A stretch of DNA of 64,000 bases from Sipunculus nudus. Its lineage: Eukaryota; Annelida; Sipuncula; Golfingiida; Sipunculidae. Location: NCBI GenBank assembly GCA_026874595.1, contig CM049313.1, positions 61,926,659 through 61,990,658 on the forward strand, written 5' to 3'. Positions 1 through 12,264 of this stretch are shown here, one piece after another. The notes beneath the pieces were generated by a model. That model was not told the origin of the DNA, did no database searches, and was given only the letters and a program-made list of their open reading frames with translations. Numbering within the stretch: position 1 is the stretch's first letter; every line of letters begins with the position of its first letter. The position numbers and the translations under genes were made by a program.

Positions 1-924
1 ATGCTTAAAATCTCTGGCTTTCACTGCTTAGAAGACCACTTACTAAATTGACAGTCACAGGAGTACCTTATATATGGCCATATATATCTGATGACAAGTA
101 AATTGCAGTTTTATTTTCAATACTCAATGTATCCATTCACACATAGTAAATATTGGTAAAGATTAGTGAATATTTTGTAAGCTATATTATGTAAATTTTT
201 ATAAAAAGCACCAAAATTTGTCTGAAATCTAAAATTAATCTGAACAGTCAAGAGTTTATAAATATTGAGTCTTATAACAAAACCATTATTGTATAGATCT
301 TATAGCTTCTGGAATAATGCAGGAACATGTTGGTGCATTGCTTTTGGCTGAAAGCAGAGGCAAAGATTTGTAATATAGCTGCATGCTTACATTCCACAAA
401 TGGTTAGTGTTTTGTTTATTGTTTGTTCTTTTTTATATGTGTTAATGGCTCACACAATTAAAAACATGTAAATTTTATTTTTTTTTTATTAAAAAAGTTA
501 TGATTGGGTCACCAAACATTGGAAATATGACCATAAAATGCATTTGTTGATGGTTTTGGAATTGTTTCTAAACACAAAACTCTTGGAGTTAAATACTTTG
601 TGATACATTATTTTTTTTTTTCACTTCTAACCTTTAAGGCTTTCATAGAATGTTTCACTTAAATATTGAATATGTATATAATATGCATATCTGTGGGAAT
701 CATTATGATTTTAGCCAAGCATAATGAGAATTTGATATAAATGTGTGAACAACTTCTCTGGTGAATCATTTGCCCTGGTCAGTTACTACCGTTAGACACC
801 TGCAGGTGTCACCACTGTATGTATCTTGTATGAGAGCTGGTCTTTAAGGGCATGAAATTAGGTCAGCAAACTTCTTAATTATTTGATAATGACATTCCTT
901 TCACCAACACATGCACATTATTTT
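1..924. other. Left flank, no gene seen
   Basis: AT-rich sequence with a T10 tract at 478-487. No exon with credible splice sites and no recognisable repeat ends were found, apart from the E-box palindrome near 800. Confidence 0.4.
795..810. repeat. Perfect 16-bp palindrome with overlapping E-boxes
   Basis: GACACCTGCAGGTGTC is a perfect inverted repeat containing CACCTG and CAGGTG, E2-box-type sites. No gene nearby in the window. Confidence 0.6.
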
Positions 925-2316
925 TGCAAACCTGTGAGCTTATGAGATGGTGCGGTGTCGTGCGTCGTGTGTCGTGCGTCGTCTGTACGTTAACCATAGC
1001 TATCTCAAAAACGGCAGGAGCTAGCATCGTCAAATTTTTTACAAATGATCAATCATCCAAAAAACTATATCGGATTCTGTTTATTTTTTTCTGAATGCAT
1101 TTTCTTAGATTTTATAGGGAAAAAGCTTTAAAAATCTTCTTCTGCGAAAATGTCCAGCCAAATTGTCCAATATTTCACAGAAATGATCCCTGGAACAATC
1201 TTTCTCAAGTTTGTTCGAATTGTTCCAGTTCGGAGATTTTTGGCCGAGTTACAGGAGGTTGAACTTTGTTAATTGTGCAAAAAAGCATATTAAAATTTAA
1301 ATCTCAGAAACGACTGGAGCTAACATCACCAAATTTTATGCCAATGTTGGTCACATAGGTCATATCTGAAATTGAGGTATTGGTGGCGCCACCTGCATTG
1401 GCCTTTTTTATATGGGGTCATCAGTGCCTGTATCACACTGAGGGCTACAAAAAACTTCTTCTCTGAAACCATATGGTCAAAATGTTTAATATCGCACAAA
1501 TGATCCTAGGGTAGTGCTTTCTGAAGTTTGTTCAAATGGTCTCTTTTCAGTGACTTTTGGCTAAGTTATGGGAAGCTGAATTTAGTCATATGCCATAACA
1601 GCCCATTTAAGCTCAGTGGCTACAAAGATCTTCTTCTCAAAAACCACTGGGCCAAATTCTTAAATCTCACACGTTAATTATCCTCAGATGTTGATAATTC
1701 AAGTTTGTTCAAATGGTTTTGGTTCAGTGCTTTTTGGCTGAGTTATGGGAAGCTGAACTTAGCCAGTTTGCTGTATCTTCCTATGTTAGTTATAAACCTG
1801 CGAAACATTTTTTGACTGATGCCACTGAAGCCAGTTTGTTAAATATTTTACAAGAAAAGTCCCTAAAATAATTCATATAATAATTGTCATTTATGGTTCC
1901 ACATGGATGAATTTTGGCTGAATCATGGAGATTGAATTGAGTCATTTTACCATATATGTTAACTATGTGATGCTGTTACATCTAGCCTGGCATCAGTTTA
2001 TCAGCATCTATTACATCATGCCACTAGACATTTAGATTTCAGGTTATCTTTGGTTAATATTGACAGGAAAGTTTTTTTAAAAGCTTTTAAAAAATTTAGA
2101 TCTATGATTTAAGTTATTCATCAAACCAGGCAATGTTACAATCATGGATATCCAGCTCTCTGTTGCTATATAAAGACAACTGTAGGTGGATTATAAATTT
2201 TTGGTATCCCTACTCAACTTCATTCAAGAATTTGCCATCAATGAGATATATCTGTATTATAATTTTACATTCAGTATGCATCCGTAATAATTTTACATAT
2301 ATTCCTGAATTCTTTT

Positions 2317-5024
2317 TAGCGAACCTGTGAGCTTATGCGATGGTGCAGCGTCGTCCGTCCGTCGTCAGCCGTCCGCTGTCCATGGCTGTAGGTCAGAAAC
2401 TGTCGGAGCTAGCAGCTCCAAATTACATGTAAGAATTCGTCACATGTGAAACTTGGTGCCCTGGAGCTTATTTTTAGGTATCTGCATTAATTTAGATTTT
2501 ATAGAGAAAAAGCTTAAAAACCTTTAAAAATCTTCTTCTCTGAAACTGTCCAGCCAAATTGTCCAATATTTCACAGAAATGATCCCTGGAACAATCTCTC
2601 TCAAGTTTGTTCGAATTGTTCCAGTTCGGAGATTTTTGGCCGAGTTACAGGAGGTTGAACTTAGTCATCTGTCCAAAAAAGCACACTAAAATTAAAATCT
2701 CAGAAACGGCTAGAGCTATAATGACCAAATTTGACACCAACGTTTGTCACATATGTCATATCTGATTTTGAGGTATTGGTGGCGCCACCTACATTGATGT
2801 GTTTTTTACAAGTGAAAATGTAATTTTAAACTCTTCTAGCTTATACACTGATTTATGATGAAACTGTTCAGCTGATTGGTTAAAACTTTACAAGAATTAT
2901 TCTATGGTAGGGTTCTGCCAGTTTTATAAGAATAGATTGGGTAAATACAGTTTTGAAAAAGCATTGTAGCCAATTGAAAAAGGCTTTCTGTATTTGAAAA
3001 CAGATTTGACTTCATGCAGCCAAGTCAAGAGGTCACTCAGTACAAACAGGTTGGGTCCAGACATCACCATGGCAACTGACCTGGCTCGGGGGGGGGGGGG
3101 GGGGGGTGTCTAGACGTCTAGACACAGCGTTTAGACGTCTGGACACAATGTTTAGATGCAGAATTCCCAGATTATTGGAACTATATCTTTCAACTGTTTG
3201 AAAAAACTTGGTTTGCATATTAAGCGAATCGGGTTTATCATCAGGTCACATGTGAACTGCTGCGCCTTCATTTTTGGTTGACCTCTGACCTTTCCTTGCT
3301 GCCCAGTGTCCATTTGTGCGTCTGTTTCCACACATAAACCCACATATCTCGGGAACCGTTTGACCGATCAGGCTAAAAATTTTGCACAAATGTAGCCCTT
3401 TGATAGCTTTATAACATACACTAAAAATGGTGGCGCCACCTGTAACCATTTTTGCACAGCATCCATCTGTTCATCTGCCTTGGGATAATATTACTCATAT
3501 CTCAGCAGTGGTTTGACTTATCCACCTGAAATTTTGCAGTTTTATACCTCCTGGACAGGTTTCTCGATTTTATGACAGGTGTCGCCACCTACATTCACAT
3601 TTACTTTGCAGACATCCAAGCTCATATCTCGGGAACCGTTTGACCGATTAGGCCAAAATTGTGCATGTGTATAGATCTCACATAGCTCCTCATCATAGGC
3701 AAAACTAGTGGTGCCACCTGCAACCATTTATGCACAGCGTCCATCTGTTCATCTGCCTTAGGTTAAAATCACTCATATCTCAGCAGTGGTTTGACTTTTA
3801 CACTTGAAATTTTGCAGGTATTTTACATCCTTGACAGCTTTCTTGATTTTATGACAGGTGGCACCACCTACAATCACGGTTACTCTGCAGACATCCAAGC
3901 TCATATCTCGGAAACCGTTTGACCGATTGGGCCAAAAGTTTGCTTGTGTATAGATTTCACATAGCTCTTCATCATAGGCAAAACTGGTGGCGCCATCTGC
4001 AACCACTTATGCACAGCATCAATCTGTTCATCTGCCTTTGGATAATATCACTCATATCTCAGCAGTGGTTTGACTTATCCACCTGAAATTTTGCTGGTTT
4101 ATACATCCTGGACAGCTTTCTCGATTTATGACAGGTGGCGCCACCTACATTCACGTTTACTCTGCAGACATCCAAGCTCATATCTCGGGAACCATTTGAC
4201 TGATTGGGCAAAAAGTTTGCATGTGTATAGATCTCACATAGCTCTTCATCATAGGCAAAACTGGTGGCGCCATCTGCAACCACTTATGCACAGCGTCCAT
4301 CTGTTCATCTGCCTTGGGATAAAATCGCTCATATCTCAGCAGTGGTTTGACTTATCCACCTGAAATTTTGCAGGTTTATACATCATGGACAGGTTTCTCG
4401 ATTTTATGAAACGTGGCGCCACCTACATTCACATTTACTCTGCAGACATCCAAGCTCATATCTCAGGAAACGTTTGACCGATTAGGCCAAAATTTTGCAT
4501 GTGTATAGATCTCACATAGCTCTTCATTATAGGCAAAACTGGTGGCGCCACCTGGAACCACTTATGCACAGCATCCATCTGTTGATCTGCCTTGGGATAA
4601 AATCACTCATATCTCAGCAGTGGTTTGACTTATCCACCTGAAATTTTGCAGGTTTATACATCCTGGACAATTTTCTCAATTTTATGACAGGTGGCACCAC
4701 CTACATTCACGTTTAAGCTGCAGACATCCATGCTAATATGCAACACACCACGCTCTATTCCCCTTGCCACTTAATCCATGCCTCACTTCAGCCGTCCCAC
4801 TCTGATTTCTGCGGATACACATAGTGGCTTATCAACTACCCATATTCTGGTTTTAAAATGTCCTAGTCCGAAACTTGCAGGTCAGAAACGTCCATTTTGC
4901 TGAAATCATAATGACTAAGGTAGATATGCAGGACTTAGGAGGATCAATATTAAATTTTAAAATAAACCTCCATTCATACTCCTAAACTTTGCACAGGTTC
5001 GCATTAGGCCTGTAGGCCTTGTTT
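2317..5024 (+). mobile_element. Family-A repeat, inner nested copy with ~278-bp tandem array
   Basis: Begins AGCGAACCTGTGAGCTTATG followed by GTCGTCCGTCCGTCGTC and ends at CAGGTTCGCATTAGGCCTG then TAGGCCTTGTTTAT. It is inserted in a T-run of the outer copy. The body carries about five ~278-bp tandem units (3250-4740), each with CATCTGTTCATCTGCCTT, CATATCTCAGCAGTGG and two GGTGGCGCCACC-type palindromes. Confidence 0.75.
3250..4740 (+). repeat. ~278-bp tandem repeat array, about five units
   Basis: CAGCRTCCATCTGTTCATC recurs near 3460, 3735, 4013, 4290 and 4569, spaced 275-279 bp. Each unit is itself two half-units: one with CATATCTCAGCAGTGGTTTG, the other with CATATCTCGGGAACCGTTTG. Short overlapping frames on both strands are products of the array and are not genes. 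Confidence 0.9.
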
Positions 5025-5951
5025 ATAAAAAATCAGCTGAAAAGCATTTTGTTTTTGGAAAATAAATTTCAAAGTTATTTCAAGTAGGGACCACTTTTGT
5101 GTACAGATGGCAGCACTTGGTTAACCATTGGCAGATTGCCAGTGTCTTGATGTTGGCCATTAGCCAAGATGATGTCAGCTCTATAAACAGTTTTGGGACA
5201 GTGGCAGGATTGGAGGAAAGTGCAGCCAGGTATAGGTCAAGAGTTCAATCAGTGCAGTAGCTGCATTCTATTTATAGCTTTGGCAGACTGCTCACTGCAT
5301 CATATTTGGCACCAAAGTTCAGCCTGAATCTATTTATAGCTTTGGCAGACTGCCAGCTGTGTCAGATTATGCAACATTTCAAGAGTTCACTCAGTGCAGC
5401 CAGGTACAGGTCAAAAGTTCACTCAGTCTAGCCAGGTGCAGGTCAAGAGTTCACTCAGTGCAGTAGCTTGAGGCAGCAATTAGTCACAGGTCACTCAGGG
5501 GCAACTGCCTTACTCACCTAAGCCTTGTCAGCCTAGTGCATCAAACTCTGGGGAAGTTTGATGTATTGGCCTAATATTTTGACTTGTCTATGTGTCTTTG
5601 ATGGCTTTCTTGCTCACAAGAGAGGTGTCGCCACCTACAATGACTTTTGCCCAGTGTGTGTCCCTGTTTTTTTCTCAGGAGTAGTTTGATATGTCAGTCT
5701 AAAATTGGGCACATGTATTTATCTCTGATAGCTTCGTTGTATACAAGACTGGTGTTGCCAGCTACAATCATTTTTGTGTTGTGTGCACCCATGCCAGAAT
5801 TTCAGCAGTGATGTTTGTGTAATTGTTTCATATTCAAAATGTTTAGTACTTGCATTGTTCATATACATGAAAAGTAATGGTCCACCATTGAAGCATTATA
5901 CCTGGTGTATTTCCCAATGCACAGGTTCGCATTAGGCCTGTAGGCCTTGTT

Positions 5952-6770
5952 TATATAAATGTTATTTCATTATGGAGGAACTAAGGAAGCAGTTTACCAG
6001 AAAGATATACTTGAATGTACATAAAAGCAAATTTGTCCAGTTACACAGATGAAATGTTCTCTTCATAGAATTGTTCCCTTATTTACATGTATATTTTTGT
6101 AACTGATCCTTCAGGTAAGTGGTAATAGTGAAAATTTAAAGATAAAATATTCATCATTTATAATAAATTTGTTCAATGAAATTTCAGGTAATTAAAACTG
6201 AACAATGGAGGCTCCATGGTTACAAACCTAAAGGTAGCTTTTGCTCAGTAGGGTCCAGTGACCAAAAACTGTTTTTGTACCTTGTGACTGTGTAACTGAA
6301 TACCATGCCTTCAACATCTTACTTTCTGTTTCACTATAAAATAAAAGTGAGTGGCCATGTAAAAACTTCAAGCATAATACAGTTGGATTAGCAGAGTTGG
6401 GTTCAGTGTTAGTACTGAATCATAAATGTATTTATATTGGTGATTTACTATTTTTAATTGTATTGAATGGGATAGATTTAAAAACTAAATAAAACTGACC
6501 AATATTCCTCTTTTGACAATAAAAATAGAATAAAGCTTATTGACAAATGGAAGATGCTCCAGTTTTCATGTTTACATAAACAATATCCGTTTAATTTTGA
6601 AGCAGTGCTACAGGACCCAGTATCTTCCACAAGTCATTGTCCGGCTGATAACCAGTGACTGTTATTACAGATGTATTATTTGTTGGCACAAACAGCGAAA
6701 TTTTGACATTTGCATTTCCAGTTAACCCTCTAGAAAACCACTATTACAATAATATTTAATTATCAGTTTT
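5952..6770. other. Unassigned AT-rich spacer between families A and B
   Basis: No gene, no clear terminal repeats. The 61-residue plus frame at 6540-6725 has no recognisable feature. Confidence 0.4.
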
Positions 6771-7044
6771 TAGCTAAGCTGACTTTTGGTCATCTGAGCT
6801 TTGGTCGTGATCCATTGCCCATCATCTGTCCGTCCGGATGTCAGTCCGTAACACTGGCACGTTTCAACACCATTAGACCTATGAAACTGAAATTTGGCAT
6901 ACTATTAGATGTCCCCAAAATCTCCTACCATGCGGGAAATTGGGTCCATAGGACTTTGTTCCTTCGAGATATTAAGGAAAGACCTCAATTTTTTATTAGC
7001 TCAGCTGACTATAAGTCATCTGAGCTATAGTCGTGGTCCATTGT

Positions 7045-7110
7045 CCGTCGTCCGTCCGTCTGTCCGTCCGTCCGTCCGTCCGTCCGTCCGTCCGTCCGTC
7101 CGTCCGTCCG
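7045..7110 (+). repeat. (CCGT)n tetranucleotide tract
   Basis: About 16 CCGT units with few interruptions, just inside the 5' end of the nested family-B copy. The same position carries CCGT repeats in the copies at about 50880-50933 and 52777-52800. Confidence 0.92.
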
Positions 7111-9559
7111 TAGATGTGGCACGTTTTGAAACCGTAAGACCTAGGAATCCAAAATTCAGCATAATGTTAGATGTCCCCAAGATCTCCTACCAAGCCGAAA
7201 ACTGGGTCTTTGCGACTTCGTTCCTTTGAGAAATTAAGGAAAAACCTCAATTTTTTATTAAAATCCTATTTTCACACTTCAGGACTGCCTAATATCAAAA
7301 CCACACATCTGTTTTTCCTCATATTTACCATAAATAATCCTCTATATGGTTCCTATGTACATGCCAGAAATTGGGTCTGTATTATATAATTTAAAAAAGT
7401 TATGGGCCCAAACATAATGCATTTTGTAAATAATCAGGAAAAAAATTTGATCACTTAACACAAAACTTGTTAAAGCTTAGCACTTTTTTTCCAGTAATAT
7501 AACTTTTATTAATCAAAATTAAATTGTATACCCAAAATTTGATCAAAATCTTTTAAATTTTTTGAAATATTAGCAAAAATAAAAAATTGGTACCTTAAAC
7601 TTTGCCCAACTTTGACCATGGCACGTTTTTTTTCTGTAACTGCTGTGGATTTAATTTTCAAAGCATGTTTTTGTTAGCATTTCAACTGTTAACATCTAAA
7701 ATTTGAAACCAGTTGATCAAAAACTGTAGATTTTATTCAAGTTTTCAAGCACCATGTCACATATTGTTTACATCAACCTAGTGTTATGCAGTTTGCTAGA
7801 GCTCAGCTCCCCAGCTTCAGCTCTAAGTTCCTTAAATTAGGCATACAGTAAGATGTCTCCAAATCCCCTACCATGCCAAGAATTTGGTCACCAGAACTTA
7901 ATTCCTTCGAGATATTAATGAAAAACTTCATTTTTTTCATTAAAAACCCTTTGTTACACTTCAGGACTGCCTAGTATCAAAACCACTGATCTGACTTTGA
8001 TCATATATAATATACATATTTTTCTATACATTCGCTGTGCACATGCCAGAAATGATGTCAGTATTGCGTAATTGTTTTAAGTTATGTGCCCAAACAAAAT
8101 TGACTTTGTAAAAAATCAGGAAAAATATTTACTCAGGTTTCATGAAAATTATTGAAGCTAGAGAATTTTTTTTAAGTATATAACTTTGTTTAATTAAGAT
8201 TCAATTGTATACCCAAAATTAGATCTGTATTTTGTAAATTTTATAAGTTATTAGCATAAACATAAAATCAGTACCTGAAATTTTACCCAACTTTGACCAT
8301 GGCACATTTTTTCCCTGTGAGTACTGTTGATTTAATTTTCTCAGAATGTAAACATAAGTATTTAATGTGTTTAAATCTGAAATTTGAAACTAAAAGGTTG
8401 AAAATTAGGCTAGTTATTGAATTTTATCTTGAGGGTCTATTGTAGTCACTTGCTTTGTTCCAGATGCAGGTAGGCCACTCCAGGTCACTGGAAGTCAGCT
8501 ATGCCAGGGTTCCTGATTTGTTTCAGTCACTGGGGGAGATCCCCTGCTGTGACAGGTGTACAATTGTTCTCATATCACACCCCCTCCCCCCCCCCCCCCC
8601 CCCCCCCATGAATATATAAATATACATTTGTATGCATGATGTGGTGTTACATGACAAGATTGAGATTTATGATGATGCAATTTAGAATTATGAATCAACG
8701 TTTATATTCAGAAATTTATGTTATATTGGAAATGTATACAAATTAAACTTAAATTAAAAAAAAAGGATCTAATACAAACATGTGTTCATTATTTTCGAGC
8801 CTCAGCAGAATTGGAGATCAGGCTTTGTTTGCCCTGAATGTTTATGCAAAAGTGTTGTTAATCCCATCTCCCCCCCCCCCCCCCCCCCCCGGCTGTCATT
8901 GATCCTTAGCACCTCATCGTCACCTGTGCACTGGGACATTAGTTAATATTGCAAATGTGTACAATTTTTTCAATTTGAAAGATAATTGGATTAGAAAAAA
9001 TTAAGATCTAATATTGAAACATATTCTTGCCCCAGGAGAATGGAACATAAAGTGATCAGCTCTTGTCTGTCCATCATCTCTCAATTATCATTAAATATAT
9101 ATACTAATTATGAAATTTTTCCTTTAAGCACTGTTGAAATAACTTTCATATGCTGTATGTGTATGGATTTAAGCCATTAAAGTCTGAAATTTGAAAGCAA
9201 CTTATGTATTCAGATGTGTAATATTGCAGATGAAAAACTTTAAAATATTAAAATATATTATCAGCTTTGTTTGTCTAACAGTCTGTCTGTCCTTTTTTAA
9301 ATATTATGTAATTGTGAATGGACTATTTAATCCTGTAAGTATTGTTGAATTAAATGGAAATCCTATATGTATATACACTATGTTAATACAGATATGTTGT
9401 AACTCCCATCATTCCAGCCCTCCCCCCCCCCCCCCAACCACCACCACCAGGTTCTTGCATCTGGGGACTGGAGACATCAGTTATATTTCAACTGTATACA
9501 TTTTATAAAATAAAAATGCATATATTTAATAATATATATTATGTAAAATAGATCCAATT

Positions 9560-9726
9560 GAGCAAATGTGTAAACTACTGAACTGTCAACAAACTATCAA
9601 AAAGCCAGCCAATGATCATGGTAATAATATACATCTTATGTTCACAAACTGCTCACATGCTTCAATTTTGACATTAGAGAATGCATGGTTTGGTCACAAA
9701 ATATTATTTGCAACAATTTCTCACTC
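9560..9726 (+). pseudogene. Decayed endonuclease (EEP-type) C-terminal fragment in family-B repeat
   Basis: The frame reads LLNCQQTIKKPANDHGNN, then FTNCSHASILTL, then FGHKILFATIS. This follows the pattern of the end of LINE/Helentron exonuclease-endonuclease-phosphatase domains (QxIxxPTxxxGxxIDHIFxN...WSDHxxVxAxI). The expected Asp of SDH is Gly. Only the C-terminal piece is present, so it is non-functional. Confidence 0.6.
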
Positions 9727-9949
9727 ATCAATACAAACCAATCATGTCAACCAGCCATGGCATATATTACCTTTTCATCTTAGACTTGATCTCCATTATT
9801 ATTTTAGATTTTTACCTTCAAGGCCAACTTCAGCTGAGCACAGTGACCCATATTTATAGCACCATGTCTTGAATGTTTACATCAAGTCATTGGTTAACAG
9901 TGTTCCAGGCTGTTACATAACACCTTCACTCCTTGCCTACTGCTTCTGT

Positions 9950-11145
9950 GAGATTCTGGGTCAGGCTGGGTCAGGCAGTAATTACCAGAGAGCCTTTCTC
10001 CTCTCTCTTTCCCTTTCTCTCTTTCTAGCTCTCTTTCTCTCTCTCTCTTTCTCTCTCTCTCACCCCTATGCCTCCCTTCCTCCCTCCACCCCATTATGTT
10101 GACAGGTACTATAAACCTAATTTATTAGATATATATGTTGATGCAATTAAGAAATGTGAATCAACTGAAATATTCACATATATGTTATACTCTAAATGTA
10201 TAGTTACATTTTCAAACCTGGAAAAAAATGATGTTATAAAAAAGGGAATTTATGTAAAAATTGTTCATAATTTCCTGGCTCAGAAGAATGGGAATTAAAA
10301 TTATTTGCTTTGTTTCTCTAGCTTTCTTGCCTGTTTTAAATATTTAATAATTATGAATAAACTTTTTTTTCCTGTAAGCTCTGATTAATTAAATTTCATA
10401 TCCTGTACGTATATGCAAGGGTATTGTAACTCCCATCATCCCCTTCCCCCACCCCTCTAAGTCCTTGCTCCTTCGCACTGTCAACAATAGTGTTATTGCT
10501 ATAGCATAAAATTGAATAATTTGAAGAAAATATATACAGAGATTCTGTGAGTGTCTGGGTCAGGCTGGGTCAGGCAGTAATTACCAGAGAGCCTTTCTCC
10601 TCTCTCTTTCCCTTTCTCTCTTTCTAGCTCTCTTTCTCTCTCTCTCTTTCTCTCTCTCTCACCCCTATGCCTTCCTTCCTCCCTCCACCCCATTATGTTG
10701 ACAGGTACTATAAACCTAATTTATTAGATATATATGTTGATGCAATTAAGAAATGTGAATCAACTGAAATATTCACATATATTTGTTATACTCTAAATGT
10801 AAAGTTACATTTTCAAACCTGGAAAAAAATGATGTTATAAAAAAGGGAATTTATGTAAAAATTGTTCATAATTTCCTGGCTCAGAAGAATGGGAATTAAA
10901 ATTATTTGCTTTGTTTCTCTAGCTTTCTTGCCTGTTTTAAATATTTAATAATTATGAATAAACTTTTTTTTCCTGTAAGCTCTGATTAATTAAATTTCAT
11001 ATCCTGTACGTATATGCAAGGGTATTGTAACTCCCACCATCCCCTTCCCCCACCCCACTAAGTCCTTGCTCCTTCGCACTGTCAACAATAGTGCTATTGC
11101 TATAGCATAAAATTTAATAATTTGAAGAAAATATATACAGAGAGA
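9950..11145 (+). repeat. Recent ~600-bp tandem duplication
   Basis: The block from TCAGGCTGGGTCAGGCAGTA (9961) through CATAAAATTGAATAATTTG (10505) is repeated almost base for base 598-600 bp downstream. It includes the CTCTCTTT pyrimidine tract and ACCCCATTATGTTGACAGG. The few differences (for example ACCCCTC versus ACCCCAC) imply a young duplication. Confidence 0.92.
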
Positions 11146-11284
11146 CAGAGGCGTTGTAACTCCCATCGTAACCCCCCCCCCCCCTCCATCAAGTCCTTCC
11201 GCCTGGGGAGTGGGGATTTTATAGCAACTGTATACATATCATAAAATAGAAAAAACAGTTTAATTAAAGTTTAAATTTAAAAAA

Positions 11285-11425
11285 TTGGATCTCATTAGAC
11301 AAATATGTAAAAAGTTGAACTGTCAACAGCCTGTCAAAAAGGTATCCAATGAAAGCGCAAGGTCAGATCTTAAAATATTATTTGCAACAATTTCTTCAAT
11401 CATATCAACCAACCATAGCCTAGAT
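11285..11425 (+). pseudogene. Second, more decayed copy of the endonuclease C-terminal fragment
   Basis: DNA similar to 9566-9730 (ACAAATATGTAAAAAGTTGA, GTCAACAGCCTGTCAAAAAG, then AAAATATTATTTGCAACAAT). The SDH-encoding segment is partly deleted. Confidence 0.5.
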
Positions 11426-12264
11426 TACCTCTTTCTCTCAGACTTTATCTACATTTCATAATATTTTAGATTTTAACCTTCCAGGTGTTTAAGTACTGTT
11501 GAATGCTCCCTCCCTCTCTCTCTATCTCCTTTTCTCTCTACATCCAACCCTCCTTGCTGCCCACACTGTTTCCTTCTCCGAACCCCATCCCAATGTCAGC
11601 CTCAGTAAACGAGAACAAGTTGAATCAGATTTTCATATTTTTATATATTGTATAACTGTTTGTTGCCTATGTACGTGCCAGAAATTATGTCAATATTGTG
11701 TAATATGTAGATGTGGTGGGCATCAATATAATGTACCTTGTCAAGACCTAAGAGATATCATGTCATACAGTCACAATTCATAAATCCACTCTTCAGCATA
11801 GTTAATAATAACATTATATATGTCAAATTGAAATCTTGCGGACTTCTATACAATATAGATCCTTCAACAAATAGCCTTATCATCATTCTACCACTGCTTA
11901 GTGTACTGTCATTGCATTCATATTTGCTCAAATATATTGCTATTTTCAACAGCTCCCAAATAAATAAAAAATAAACCACTATATAGCCAAATAGGTCCAT
12001 GATATTCATAAGGTTTGTCGACTAAATATAGTATCACAATGGTGATACATTTATAGTTCAATCATGATCAGCTGAGCGTCGTGACCCATAGGTCCCTTGT
12101 TAAAAATCTATTTTCACACTTCAGGACTGCCTAATATCAAAACCACTCAACTGGTTTTCTTTAAAAAATGAGGATCTAATGCAAACATTCATTGAGTATT
12201 TTCTGCCTCAGTAGAGTGGGAATTAAAGTGATTTGCTTTGTTTTTCTATCTCTCTGTCCTTATT

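Larger units (their letters stand above)
925..5951 (+). mobile_element. Family-A repeat, outer copy (interrupted)
   Basis: Begins TTTGCAAACCTGTGAGCTTA with a CGTCGTGTGTCGTGCGTCG tract and ends CACAGGTTCGCATTAGGCC then TGTAGGCCTTGTTTAT. The ends pair as short inverted repeats (GCRAACCTGTG / CACAGGTTCGC). A second copy of the same family is nested at 2317-5024. The uninterrupted relative at 38580-40464 shows the same internal order (for example TTTATAGCTTTGGCAGACTG). No intact ORF; it is a large non-autonomous repeat, Helentron/pearl-like by layout. Confidence 0.72.
6997..12100 (+). mobile_element. Family-B repeat, inner nested copy with (CCGT)n
   Basis: Starts TAGCTCAGCTGACTATAAGT, then (CCGT)n at 7045-7110, and ends CAGCTGAGCGTCGTGACCCA then TAGGTCCCTTGT. 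It sits between two Ts of the outer copy. The interior repeats the TTTTCACACTTCAGGACTGC module, poly(C) tracts, a decayed 3'-end-like GCTGAGCACAGTGACCCATA near 9835 and a ~600-bp tandem duplication. It is probably several elements or duplications merged. Confidence 0.7.

Noticed and set aside
3542-4363. Series of similar 61-97 residue frames (MVADGATSFAYDEEL type)
   Set aside because: They recur because the ~278-bp tandem unit recurs. Frames are broken between units and no start or stop pattern is conserved.
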